NCBI GenBank assembly: GCA_950022295.1
Contig: OX465598.1
Span: forward strand, 183,887,501-183,951,500
Length of the DNA stretch: 64,000 bases
Direction of reading: 5' to 3'
From: Bromus sterilis
Lineage: Eukaryota > Streptophyta > Magnoliopsida > Poales > Poaceae
Shown here in pieces: positions 36,603 to 46,886 of this stretch (positions within the stretch are counted from its first letter, which is position 1; each line of letters begins with the position of its first letter). The translations under genes and the position numbers were made by a program. The notes under the pieces are model-generated. The model saw nothing but the letters and a program-made list of their open reading frames with translations, ran no database searches and was not told where the DNA came from.

Positions 36603-39282
36603 ATGTCCAAGAAAAAGGCGGTGATTACCAAAAGGGTCGTCGGTCAGTACGAGTCATCAATCTTCAAGGCTTCTAATTTGGCTGCTCTCAGGGCATATAG
36701 GCTCATTGTGGAGGATGCCGTCCGGATTCCCGAGGAGGAAGAGGTGCATGTGCCCCATCAGGATGAGCGGGTATGTTTGCGAAGCTTCGTTCATCGCGGC
36801 TTTTCGCTTCTCGTTCATCCGTTCATTTGTGGATTGTTGTTCATCTATTAGGTGCAGCTTCATGACCTTACCCCTAATGGGGTGCTTCACATGAGTGTTT
36901 CATTACACTACGTGAATGTTTCCTGGGGATATATCCTCATTGGGGGCTCTAAAGGCATCTCTTCAATGTGAAGAGATCCAATGCTGAATATGCCACTAGG
37001 GTATTACCATCTCCATTAAGGCGAAGAATGCCTATTTCGATTTGTAGAAGTTAGGTTCGGTCCAGGGGTGGCAGAAGAAGTGGTTATATGTGAAGGATCA
37101 AGTTGCTCTCGTCCAAACGTATGACTTAGCTCCGTTTGACCCTGCTACACAAGCATTTATGCAGTCTACATGGGAGCATGAGCCGTCGAAGGCCGATCTG
37201 AAGGTGGTGGAGCCGATATCCCAATCGGTCGCCAATTTGATGGATCGAATGACTGGCCTGCAACTCATCGTTGTTTTTGTGAAGCGGTGTGTGCAGCCGC
37301 TGCAATGTCGAGCGCAGCCCATGTGGCAACACACTGGAGTTGGGGACCCGACGAGGTATCTGCAGGAAAACTTTTCGAGTCGCAAGCTCATCTCCCGAGT
37401 GCAACGGATCACTAGTGTTCGCGTGCCACCCTGGAGAGTCCTATGATTCCTTATTCTACCAAGCATTTGCCTCCGTAGGTATAAACCTTTATATAAGAAA
37501 GCTTGTTTTCCCAGTTTTTTCTTTTTGGTCTGACTTTGAATGGTTGTTTCCTTGCCATTTGCAGGATCATCTTCATCTGCTTGACAATCCACCACAGCCT
37601 GAGGCCGTTGATATGCAAGAGTTCAAGGACGAAGCGCCGATCTCAGCAGCACCTATGGTGGAAGAAGGTGCTGATCAAATCTTGGGTGGTGAGGCTACCG
37701 GCCATATTGTTGAGGGTGATGATGGGGATGAGGTTCTACTGAGCGACCGGCTGCCCAAAAGGTGTCGTTTCCTGGTGTTGCAGAGAAAAGTTCGGAGGCC
37801 CCTCGTCCTTCTCGGGATGGACAGAAGAGGCTGAAGATAGGCTTCGCTCTACGGCCGATGGTTGCTGGTGTCCGGTTAGTGCTTGTGACTTTGCTGCGTT
37901 TCTGTTTTGTTTGTACTCCTTGTTTTGGCTTGTGCCTTATTTCAGAGATCGGTCTGCTGTGACTGCCTCCTCTGGTCTGCGTTCTTTGACATTTGTTCCT
38001 TAGGAGACCGCTTCGAGACCTGATCCTGAGCATATGTTGTCCCTTTTTTCGAATCCTCTGGAGCCGAGTATGGGCGCTGTTCCTGCGGGCGACCATTTTG
38101 AAGATTTTGGGTGCGTGACTGCTGAAGTTGAGCCCTCTTCAAGGGTTCCTGCTATGTCTTCCGTTCCATCTGCTTCGGCGCAGTGTACTCTGGATAAAGA
38201 GGGGCTTTCGATGGAGGATAAAACATCCTTCTTTGACCGCATGACTCAGCATGTAAATTTCTGATCTATATCATGTTTCTGTAGTTCTCGTTCTGTAAAT
38301 TATTTGGTGCGCGATAGCGCTCCCAATGGGAGTACCCCCGAGGCTGCGTGCAACCACTTGTGGTTGGGCGTAGCCTTTTAATCCATTTATCAATTGATTT
38401 GCCTTGGATCTTCTGCTTTTGTAGTCCGCTCTTTAAAGTATGCGAGCGCATTATGAATGAGGTTGATCGGTACCGAGCTGGTCATGACGAGGCTCAGGCT
38501 AAGCTGAGTCAAATGGCTGGTAAGTGCTTCTTCGCTTCTGTATGTATTTCTCATATTGTTGGCGTGCTTACGGGATCAAATTTATTTTGCAGCTCGTAAT
38601 AAGACCGCGAAAAAGCATGTTGCAGAATTGGAGAAGGAGGTGGTGCTTCTTCCCAGTGACTTGGATTCGAAGGAGCAAGACCTCGACTCGCAACATGGCG
38701 AGGTTGAGCGTCTTCATCGAGTGGGGGAGAAACTGGGGCAATTGGAGCAGGCCGAAGCTTCTGAGGCTAGGCATCTTCGCACTCTTTCGAGTGCTCTTAT
38801 AGGTAATTTGTCCTTCCTTTCTTGTGTTTTCCTGACGAGTTGAGGTATATGAGGTGTTGACGAGTGTTTTTGTTGCAGGTGCTATCGGTGTTGAGGCTTC
38901 TATGTTCCTTCAAAGGGGGTCTAACGCTCTTCGCGGTGCAGTGAATGACGTGGAGGGTGTTGTAGATTCTGTGAAAGTTGCGGTTGGCGAGGCCTCGATC
39001 GTGTTCTTGGAGGTTGAGGTGCCGCAGGGCCTTGGTTCCCTGGTGGGTGCCTTCGACAAGGATGACAGCTTTTTGGAGTCCATCGCTTGGGGTAATGTGG
39101 TGAGTGGTCTTGAGACTGCCTTCATGGTTCTAATGGGCCATGGCGTGTCCATTGATTATGATGCCATGGTTTCAACTGTTCCTGAGTGCACTGAAGAGCA
39201 AGGGCTTCGGGCTTCAGATTTGGCGCGGCGCCTACGAAAAATTGTGGAGGAGCATGCTCGCGCTCGGGAGGACGCTGAGTAG
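36603..39282 (+). pseudogene. Transposase_28-like ORF with coiled coil and introns, copy 1
   Basis: ATG at 36603 (MSKKKAVITKRVVGQYESS) opens exon 1, ending at the GT of 36771; exon 2 resumes at 36852 (VQLHDLTPNG). A one-base deletion near 36885 and a stop break exon 2. Further exons carry WEHEPSKADLKVVEP and FVKRCVQPLQCR (37090-37446), DHLHLLDNPPQPEAVD (from 37565), ETASRPDPEHM (from 38005), a predicted coiled coil AELEKEVVLLPSDLDSKEQD (from 38593), and GAIGVEASMFLQRG to VEEHARAREDAE (38879-39282). GT-AG borders are visible, for example GTAAGTGC at 38520 and TTTTGCAG before 38593. The family's function is unknown. Confidence 0.65.
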
Positions 39283-40317
39283 TTATTTAATTTTCTTTGT
39301 ATCTGTAGCTACTGCAATTGATAGGGTGATTTTTGTGAATCCAATGAATTTTTACTTTCGAGCCCCTGAGTGTTATGCTTGAGTGTTTGATGTGTGCCTC
39401 TTCTTGCCTTAGGCTTCGACTATTACTGTGCACTCATGGGGTTCCTTGAGGGAGGATGCAAGGGAGGACGCTTATGAGTCCCTCCACGTTCGTCTTAAAT
39501 ATGTCGAGCATGCGCTTATCTGAGTGAAAGGAGTGGTTGCGGTGGAGCGCTCAAAATGTGAGCGATCAGAGGGTGTTATAGAAACCCGTGGTGATTGTAT
39601 GCCCAAACTTGTTGGGGGTGATGAAAGGTAAGTCCTTGAGTTCTTCCTTCTATCTCATTGTAATGTGCTTGGACTGATGCTTCTGCTTTGCTGTAGTTGT
39701 ATCTAGTAATGGGCGTCGTGAAGCTGAAGTTGTGCAGGCGGAGATGTCTCGTCTTGATGATCCATCCGTTGAAGTAAAAAAAATCCTTTCTGGGCGCATG
39801 GATACAAGCCTCATGTTTTTTCCCTCTTGTGCGAGCGAGCCGGCCAGGTCCCCAAGGTTGTTGATTTCTGCGAGCGCGTCCTTCGCGTGGTCTATGGCAA
39901 GCTATTTCCTTTGAATGAAGTGTTGAAGAATCTTGAAGATATCTTTTTGCGATTTACCCATCCGAAAGGTGTTCGAGAAATGGTGAGGAATCCGATGCAT
40001 GCGGGAGCCTCATGTGTAGGGAATCCCTACTAATGTTACACCCACATCCTCACCAACTACACATATTGGACCAGTTACTAGAGCACACACACGTCAACTA
40101 AATTATCAGGTACTTTCATTTCTTGCGAATCCTTTTAATGTTTATGAACATATGATGCTGCCTAAATTAGATACTTTTATTTTGCTTATGAATGAAGGAC
40201 CTAGCATGGACACGAAGGATGGTCATTGGAGCGGGATCAAGCATGGAGAAGAAGGTGAACGCGCGGGAAAGGACAATGGAGCTTCCAGTGGAGATTTTCG
40301 CACTTTGAAACCACCAT
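39283..40317 (+). pseudogene. Chimeric exon and pol-like C-terminal tail, copy 1
   Basis: After an intron-like stretch, the frame from 39732 (AEMSRLDDPSVEVKKIL) is shifted by one base in a T-run near 39820 compared with copy 2. A deletion of about 15 bp near 40020 removes the segment that joins the two halves in copy 2. The pol-like tail (THIGPVTRAHTRQLNY-type sequence, from about 40050, ending in DFRTLKPP at 40317) resembles the extreme C-terminus of grass Ty3 polyproteins. Confidence 0.5.
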
Positions 40318-40329
40318 AAGGCGTGCATG

Positions 40330-40935
40330 AAGGCTTGGAAAAAATACACGAGATGCCACTTCATTATTTTCGTCCAAGGGCAATTATAGGTGCTGCGTCA
40401 CCTTAATATTGGGCGGGGCCCATGTAATTTCGAAATAATACCTTATAGGCTGTTTTTAGAGTCCGTATGTGTGGTGAAACCGAGTTAGGGTTGTTTTCGG
40501 TCCCCTCCTCCAAGGGGTCACGAAAATCCCCTCTGTTCCCCCATATATATATATATCCCTTAGGGCGTTGTTTAGACATGGGTTTTAATTAGATTTAAGT
40601 TAGCCATAGCAGCAACTTCGAGTTCTTCGTTTGTGTCATCCGACCAGACCAAGACCGCATTGGAACCCCAACTTTCGTCAATCATTCATCTTATATTCGC
40701 AATATCTGGATTGCAATTCTTAGTTCTTGCTTGTTCTTTCGATTTCTTGCAGGAATTAGACCTTCGTGGTCAGGTTGATCGTGCATTCGCGGGATCAATA
40801 ACCTCTCGGAGTTGGTTTAGCGATCGCTAAGGCGCAACGTCTTCGCACGTTCGTAGTCGGGTCGTGAAAGTCGTCTCCACCAAAAATCGATCTCCACTAT
40901 CTCGTCGAAATATCGGGACACCTTCGCTTCTATCA
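40330..40935 (+). repeat. LTR of the gag-bearing Ty3 element, copy 1 (start approximate)
   Basis: Ends CTTCTATCA at 40935, with a TGGTATCAGATT primer-like site at 40938-40949. It holds a 14-base AT tract at 40543-40556, followed by a transcribed-leader-like region. The 5' start could not be fixed because no clear polypurine tract or TG border stands out. Confidence 0.55.
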
Positions 40936-40937
40936 TG

Positions 40938-40949
40938 TGGTATCAGATT
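40938..40949 (+). other. Primer-binding site, copy 1
   Basis: TGGTATCAGATT, close to the initiator tRNA-Met site TGGTATCAGAGC; conserved at 57262-57273 in copy 2. Confidence 0.6.
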
Positions 40950-42022
40950 TCCAGGTTGCTCGGTGAGATTTACCAATTTTTCGTAGTCTAGATTACTTCT
41001 GTTTTTCATACCTATAGTCCACGAAAAAGCCAAAAAAATTAGGGTTAGATCATCACGTCCGAAGACGGTCTGAGCCTTTTGTCCAGTTTTCTTTACAGTA
41101 GTTTGCTTTGTTGAATTTGCGGTTGCATCGTTGTGTCGAGTTGCTGATCTTAGCGTCTAGTTCCCTTAGAGTTTTGAGTTCTGATCACAGTTTGTCACGC
41201 CGCCGCCGCACAGTTCCATCCGTCCACTGCCACCAATCCGAGTTCAGATACACCACCACGTTCCGCCAAGCCGAGTCCATATACACCACCACGACCTACC
41301 AATCTGAGTTGAGTTCCATCACCCGTTCGGTTTGTGATCTCTCCGTAGCCAAATTAGTTTTGAGTTGATTAGAGTCGGATTTCACCAATCTTTGTCGTAC
41401 ATAGAAGGGGGGTGATTTCCAAAAAAAAAGAGTCTGGCACGCTTTCCGGAGCAGATTTTAGGCCAGAAATTTCAAGGGTGAAAAATTTTCGTGCCCATAC
41501 CTTCCTTAGGCCTAGAAACGCATTTTGAGACGTTCGCTACCATAGTGATTTCTGTCGCACTTTTTCAGCCATCGCAGTCCCGAATCGGCACCAAAAAATA
41601 GAGAGAGAGAGAGAGAAAATTCAAAGTGTCCTTCTTAGTTGTTTCCGTGCCACGCCGTGATTTCGTTGGTGTTTTAGGCTCGCGTCTATAGTACGGTCTA
41701 GCCTAGGATCAGCACAGTACCGATGTTGAGTGTTTATTCAACTTTGCATCTCTTTCTTGATTACTGTTGATCTTTTTGCTACCATATTTTTCAAGCCTAC
41801 CTACAGCTCCACATATATTCTACTTCGTGCGGTTGACACCTCCTGGCTATCGCTCTACCACATCTTTGAGAGTTTTGACCCGTTGGTTGTACATCACCAC
41901 CTGCTGCTAGGTAAAAATCGGTAAGAACAAAGAAAAGCTTGACGGATTTGTGTTTCCGCCACACCACATCCCATTCGTAGAACTAGGATCATATTTCTCT
42001 GTGTTTTCTATTTATGCTACCC
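40950..42022 (+). other. Untranslated leader, no gene
   Basis: About 1.07 kb between primer site and gag. No supported ORF; a GA-rich tract lies near 41600-41617. Repeated at 57274-58330. Confidence 0.6.
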
Positions 42023-43885
42023 ATGCCAAGATGACATGATGAAGTGGCGCATGACGGGACCGATTGGGAGAACATGAAAAACAAGGAGCTACATGATAAA
42101 TTTGCACAAATGATGTCTGAACAGGTGAATGACATCGAGAACAGATTTACAGAGGCGATTGATGGAGTGGAGAAGATGATCGACACCAAGCTCGACGCCA
42201 AGTTTACTGAGTTGATTGCACATCTACCTCAACAGCCTGCTTCCGCTGCAGCACAGCCACCGCACCCACGACGTGCACGACGTATTCTGTTTCCGGCCGG
42301 ACACGCTGCTGGATTGGTGCTCCGCCTGTTGCTGTTGCAGTTGCTGCTACTGCTGCTGCTTCTGACGTCGGCCAGTATGACGACTACGAGGGTGATTACG
42401 AGGATGAGGTGGAACAGGAAGCGCCCTATGCACAACAAGCTGGACGTCCACGTCCCAACATTCGACAAGGTCGACACCCGCCACACCATCAGGTACGTGA
42501 TGATGAACATGTGCCTAAACTGAAACTGAATCTTAAACCTTTTGAGGGTAGATATATTCCTGATGCTGATCTTACTTGGGAGTTAGAAACTGAACAACGC
42601 TTTACATGTTTACAATATCCTGATATTAGACGTGTTACTGCTGCTGTTTGTGAATTCACGGGGTTTGCATCTATTTGGTGGTCTGAACATTGTAGATTGC
42701 ATGCTAATAGTATTCCAACTACTTGGGCTGCTTTAAAAGATGCTATGCGTACTCGCTGGGTTCCTCCTTATTATCAACGTGAATTGCTACAAAAATTACA
42801 GCGTTTGAGACAGGAAAAAATTCTGTAGAGGAATATTATCAGGAATTACAAACTGGATTGATTAGATGTGGCCTAGTAGAGGATAATGAAGCTATGCTTG
42901 CACGTTTTATGGGTGGCTTAAACAAGGAGATACAAACTATTCTAGAATACAAGGACTATGCTACTATCACTCGTTTGTTTCATCTTGATTGTAAAGCTGA
43001 ACATGAAGTGCAGGATCGACAGGCCACTACGAGAACTAACTTTTCTGCAGGACGAACTACATCATGGACATCGTGTGGACCTTCTACATCCACACGTCCT
43101 GCTGCGCCACCATCTACTTCAGCCGCCCATTCTTACAGGGAGCCACCAAAACAGCCAGCGCCACCATTCAAGGGTGCACAGAGTGGTCCAGCGGCTAGTT
43201 CTTTTTCATCCATGGCTCCCACAGGGCAAACACGAGATCGTGATATTAAATGCCGCAGGTGCCTAGGTGGAGGTCACTTCACAAAAGACTGTCCCTCCAA
43301 GCGTGTGATGACCATTACGGCGGATGGTGGGTATGAGTCAGCGAGTGACTATGATGAGGAGACTTTAGTTCTCATTGCTAATGAGGAACAGGGTGCCCAT
43401 GATGATGCTAATGATATAGAGTATATGTCTCCTGATGATGCGGATAAATATGCTAGTCTGGTTGCTCAACGTGTGTTAAGTGTCCAGGTAACGAAGGCCG
43501 AGCAAAACCAGAGGCATAATTTGTTCCACACAAAGGGAGTGGTGAAAGAATGTTCGGTTCGCATCATTATTGATGGAGGGAGTTGCAACAACTTGGCTAG
43601 CATGGAGTTTGTGGAGAAGCTATCTCTCACCACAAGACCACACCCTCATCCGTACTATATTCAGTGGTTTAACAATAGTGGTAAGATTAAGGTAACGCGT
43701 TCTGTTCGTGTGCACTTTAGCATTGTTGCATATGCTGATTATGTTGATTGTGGTGTGGTACCCATGCAAGCATGCTCTCTTTTACTTGGTAGACCATGGC
43801 AATTTGATAGGAATGTTGTACACCATGGTAGGACAAATCAGTTTACTCTGGTTCATCAGGATAAAAATATTGCTTTACTTCCTAT
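42023..43885 (+). pseudogene. Ty3 gag and protease, copy 1 (cut by CACTA)
   Basis: ATG at 42023 is followed at once by an in-frame TGA where copy 2 has TCA. Gag then reads DWENMKNKELHDKFAQMM; a one-base deletion near 42313 shifts the frame until about 42409. The capsid-like domain contains FEGRYIPDADLTWELE and WWSEHCRLHANS. A further one-base loss in an A-run near 42815 gives TAG at 42826 and is shared with copy 2. The second frame carries the zinc knuckle CRRCLGGGHFTKDC (about 43250) and a protease-like segment IIIDGGSCNNLASME (about 43565). Coding is truncated by the CACTA terminus at 43886. Confidence 0.82.
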
Positions 43886-44100
43886 CACTACTAGGAGAAA
43901 GGCTAGTAGTAGCGCCCCTTTTAGGCTAGTAGTAGCGCCCCCCACCCACTACTGCTAGCACGCTACAGCTAACTTGTAGCAGTAGCGCGCGTACGCACCC
44001 GCTACTACTACACAAGGTTATCAGTAGCGCCCCCCTTAGAGCCCGCTACTACTAATACCAGTAGCGCATACATCCAACAAGCGCTACTGGTATTTATTTT
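43886..44100. repeat. CACTA terminus and subterminal repeats (left)
   Basis: Terminal CACTACTAGG followed by about ten copies of GTAGTAGCG-like and GCGCTACTG-like words in both orientations up to about 44093. Such arrays bind the element's DNA-binding transposition protein in En/Spm. Confidence 0.85.
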
Positions 44101-44368
44101 TCATTTTCTGTTTCTTTTTCCCATCGTATTTTTTCTGTATTTTTACAGGTATTATACAATATAGTCTCATACACATACATAGGTTTTCTACAGATTACAA
44201 ATCTCATCATATCATACACATACAATAATCTGATGACCATATATATATCATCATGATCTCTCATATCCAACACAAATGATGTCTCTCATCATGTCATCTC
44301 TAAAATAGCGATAGAAGTTGTCACAATATCTTAAATACATGCAACTACAAGCAAGTTTCATCATCCAT
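44101..44368 (-). other. 3' untranslated zone of the CACTA, no gene
   Basis: AT-rich DNA with CATACACATACA words; no supported ORF. Confidence 0.5.
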
Positions 44369-44623
44369 CTAAACTATGATATATACTAGAAGAGCGGTCA
44401 CTATGAGGAAGAGTGGAATTATGTAGTAGCTCATGAAGCGCCGCCTCCGATCTTCCTCTCGCGCTAGCGTAAATCTCAAGTAACTAGCTTCCGCTTCCTC
44501 TCTGGTATTGAACCCTCTTTGGCTGCCGCCCGGGAACCGGTGCACTTGGGCCTGACACTCTGGCCACTCATCGTACACTCCTAGAACCTTCCCTATGTAC
44601 ACGGCATAGCACTTCTTCGCCAT
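44369..44623 (-). CDS. Small protein: RNase H1/viroplasmin-like hybrid-binding domain plus C-terminal membrane segment
   Basis: The 84-residue frame begins ATG (MAKKCYAVYIGKVLGVYDEW). Residues 4-50 match the pattern of the hybrid-binding/viroplasmin domain (Cauli_VI, RNase H1 N-terminus): YAVYIGKVLGVYDEWPECQA, then VHRFPGG, a gap, and FNTREEAEASY. In RNase H1 this fold binds RNA-DNA hybrids. Residues about 66-84 (SYYIIPLFLIVTALLVYIIV) are a hydrophobic helix preceded by arginines, suggesting a tail anchor. No RNase H catalytic domain is attached. The frame is intact in an otherwise decayed element. It lies between the second ORF and the 3' terminus, same strand. Function in the transposon is unknown; it could also be a captured host fragment. 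Confidence 0.62.
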   Translation of the reverse strand: MAKKCYAVYIGKVLGVYDEWPECQAQVHRFPGGSQRGFNTREEAEASYLRFTLAREEDRRRRFMSYYIIPLFLIVTALLVYIIV

Positions 44624-45014
44624 CGATGATCTATGTACCTATTAGAGATGCATATTCATTATAGGAATTCAACAATAGTACACAACATAATATACTTGAG
44701 CAACACGAAGACAAAAAGTTAGTGAATAGATGCAACATAAAGTAACATACATAATATAATATACACACGTTGTTCATGGTACCCCAACTAATTCACTAGC
44801 TAGCAAGCGTTACGCAAGTAGTTCAACATGACCGTTAAATTACATCACAAAGGTTTCATATCGCTTCCAAAAGTATAGATTCAACCGAGACATCATCATC
44901 GGCATAGTCAATACACTAGAACTTCCATCCATCCATATCTGGGAGGACGCACCCTAGCTTATTGAACGGCGTAATGTCCAAAAGTTGCATTCCTACGCGA
45001 GTTTTAACATCAGC
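44624..45014 (-). other. CACTA spacer, no gene
   Basis: About 390 bp of AT-rich DNA between two minus-strand coding regions. I see no supported gene, RNA or repeat. Confidence 0.45.
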
Positions 45015-45483
45015 TCACGATATTGGCCCATGGTATAACATCCCCTTCTTGTCGACGACTTCTTTCATGATGATGGTTGCAATATCCTTCAGGATGCGAA
45101 AGAAGTCATCTCTTACTTTATAATCCGGTTCGGCTAAGTTTTTTGCCCATATCATGATATGATTGTCATCTTTGCTTGCCATGCGAAGACGTTGCTGATC
45201 CTTTCTGAAATCCATCATGAGATGGATGACATAGTATCCATCATTTGTACTTCCTTCCAGTTAATGGATACTGCAGAAGTTGGTTTTATGCGAGAAACAC
45301 GGCGCGCGCTTCCTTCGTGACTTTTTATCGATGTGGCCACCCCTCATGCCGAAGCCCTGGAGAGCGGAATCCAGAGGACTCATTACTTTGGTGTAGTCCT
45401 TCCTTTTGAAGTTCCTAGACGAGTCGAAATACACGGCATGGGAGACTCGCGGGAAAAGAACGATAAGGACGGCGTGCCCCTCG
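45015..45483 (-). pseudogene. CACTA second ORF, Ulp1-protease-like C-terminal exon
   Basis: A GT-AG intron (about 45572-45484, minus strand) joins this exon to the frame ending near 45573. It reads EGHAVLIVLFPRVSHAVYFDSS, the His and Asp positions of a Ulp1/SENP-type (C48) peptidase fold, then KTNFCSIH and a TAA where CAA is likely, and resumes LEGSTNDGYYVIHLMMDF. Functional Ulp1 proteins have Cys-Gly just before the YYV/YFV segment; here it is Asp-Gly, so the catalytic cysteine is absent. Many plant CACTA and MULE elements carry such domains. The stop codon makes this copy a pseudogene. Confidence 0.62.
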
Positions 45484-45568
45484 CTGCGCAAAATAAATGC
45501 ACCTCAAATTAGCTAGCCTCCATATGAGCAAAGGAATGATTGAAATGTAAAGGCAATCGGGCAATGAC

Positions 45569-46870
45569 TTACATTGGATGATAAGGCACGAGAACCATTT
45601 CCTTCTCCTTATTCATCAGCATGAAATTTTCGATGTACTCCCTAGCAGTTTTAAGTTCATAATCACCGAGCGACAAGAAGGACTCATGCGTGTAGTATGG
45701 ATCTGCCACCGCGATTTGCGAGATTTCCTCTCTTTTGATGACAAAGCTCATATGGAGCGCAAAAAGGCGGACGATCGTAAAATTGAGCCGCCTAGTGAGG
45801 AACATCTCAAATATGTGATCAAACCGCAGGAAGAACACTTCCGCAGGCGCCGTCTCGACGTAGCCCATGCCCGGAGGCATACGCACCGCATAAAGTGGAT
45901 ATCCTGGATCCTTCGACGCGAGAAGGCTTTTCTCTGTCGACAGTACATGGTCGTGCAGTCTCCTGAGATCCCCTGATATGCTCTCCAGCGGTTTCGGCGG
46001 GAGGATCGGCTCGCCCGCGACATGGATCAACACCGTACCTTTCATCGGTACACGGTCTGCAAAACCGGTTGGCGGAACCGACTTGCTGCTAGAAGCATTG
46101 ACAACCTTTTTGGCAGCTAAGTCTTTCCTATTCGGTCTCTTCCTCGGCTTCTTCTGGGGGGGGGGAGATTGTGATGAGCCTTTCATAGCGCCCTTAATCG
46201 CCAACCCAAGTGTTGACGGTCTGAGCAAGGGTTGTTCATGATGGTTTGAGGCGGCATCTGGAGGCGTGTCCTGCAAGGGTTGCACGAAGAGAGAATTTCT
46301 GGACTCAGACCTAGGATGCTCCTGCTCCGACAGAATATCCATCTCCTCGTCCACATGCTCCTTATTGGCCGAGTCATATGGCTGACTCATCATTTCTACT
46401 TCCTGATTAATGAAGGTGGTGTTGAGGAATTGCATAGGGTCACCATCCTCGTCCATGACATCATCCATTGCTTGCTGGAGCACGGGGGCGAAATCACGAT
46501 CCACTCTGCTTGGACCGCCTTCCTCGCGTCGCTCGCCGCTCTCACCCAGCATAACAGGCGGCGCTAATAATTGCGGAGGCGGGGTGGTGGTGTTCATACC
46601 TTCTTGAGGATGTGTTGTCGTTGGTGTGTTCATCACGGCGGCCGACTCGACACGAAGAAGACCCTTCGGCCATAGGATGAAATAGCCCTTGCAGTCTGCA
46701 AGCCGCTTAGGGGTCTCGTCTTCCTCTCCCCCGAGTTGTACCGGAGGAGCCAAATCCTCGTGGCCCGGTTTGACACTCGCCACGGAAACCTTGAAAGTGG
46801 TATTGGGCATCTGCATGGTGTGGATCATCCGATCCGTGGGATTTATTATCGTTGCCTTTCCCATATCCAC
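45569..46870 (-). pseudogene. CACTA second ORF, middle region
   Basis: About 430 codons open on the minus strand. The N-terminal part (NTTFKVSVASVKPGHEDLAP) is followed by a long low-complexity proline-, glutamate- and serine-rich stretch with a basic patch KKPRKRPNRKDLAAKK (possible nuclear localisation signal). A more ordered C-terminus (from VLIHVAGEPILPPKP) leads into the Ulp1-like region. It probably belongs to one gene with the ORF at 46887-47825 and the exon at 45015-45483. The junction with the upstream ORF contains a TAG and needs an intron or frameshift. Confidence 0.55.
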
Positions 46871-46886
46871 CGTCTAGCCATTGATC

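Larger units (their letters stand above)
34796..43885 (+). mobile_element. Composite Ty3-type retrotransposon, copy 1
   Basis: Plus-strand order: LTR/leader-like DNA (34796-36602), intron-containing Transposase_28-like ORF (36603-39282), a short exon joined to a pol-like tail (39732-40317), an LTR ending at 40935 with a primer-binding site, a leader, then gag and protease. It stops at 43885 at the CACTA terminus. From 37499 on it is duplicated at 53717-60194. Presence of a pol tail and LTR before gag shows that at least two elements are fused. Confidence 0.7.
37499..43885 (+). repeat. Long direct repeat, unit 1 (6.4 kb)
   Basis: Colinear with 53717-60194, starting at AAGCTTGTTTTCCC and ending at TTCCTAT. 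It spans the Transposase_28-like exons, the pol tail, one LTR, leader, gag and protease. Differences are scattered substitutions and small indels, including an AT-repeat length change. Confidence 0.9.

Noticed and set aside
42811..42828. Programmed ribosomal frameshift as first explanation
   Set aside because: The A-run is not a canonical heptamer and the shift lies inside the capsid domain; a shared inherited deletion is simpler. Kept only as an alternative in the findings.
43886..43958. C-terminal extension of the gag-protease frame of copy 1
   Set aside because: These codons are CACTA terminus sequence read through by chance after the insertion point.
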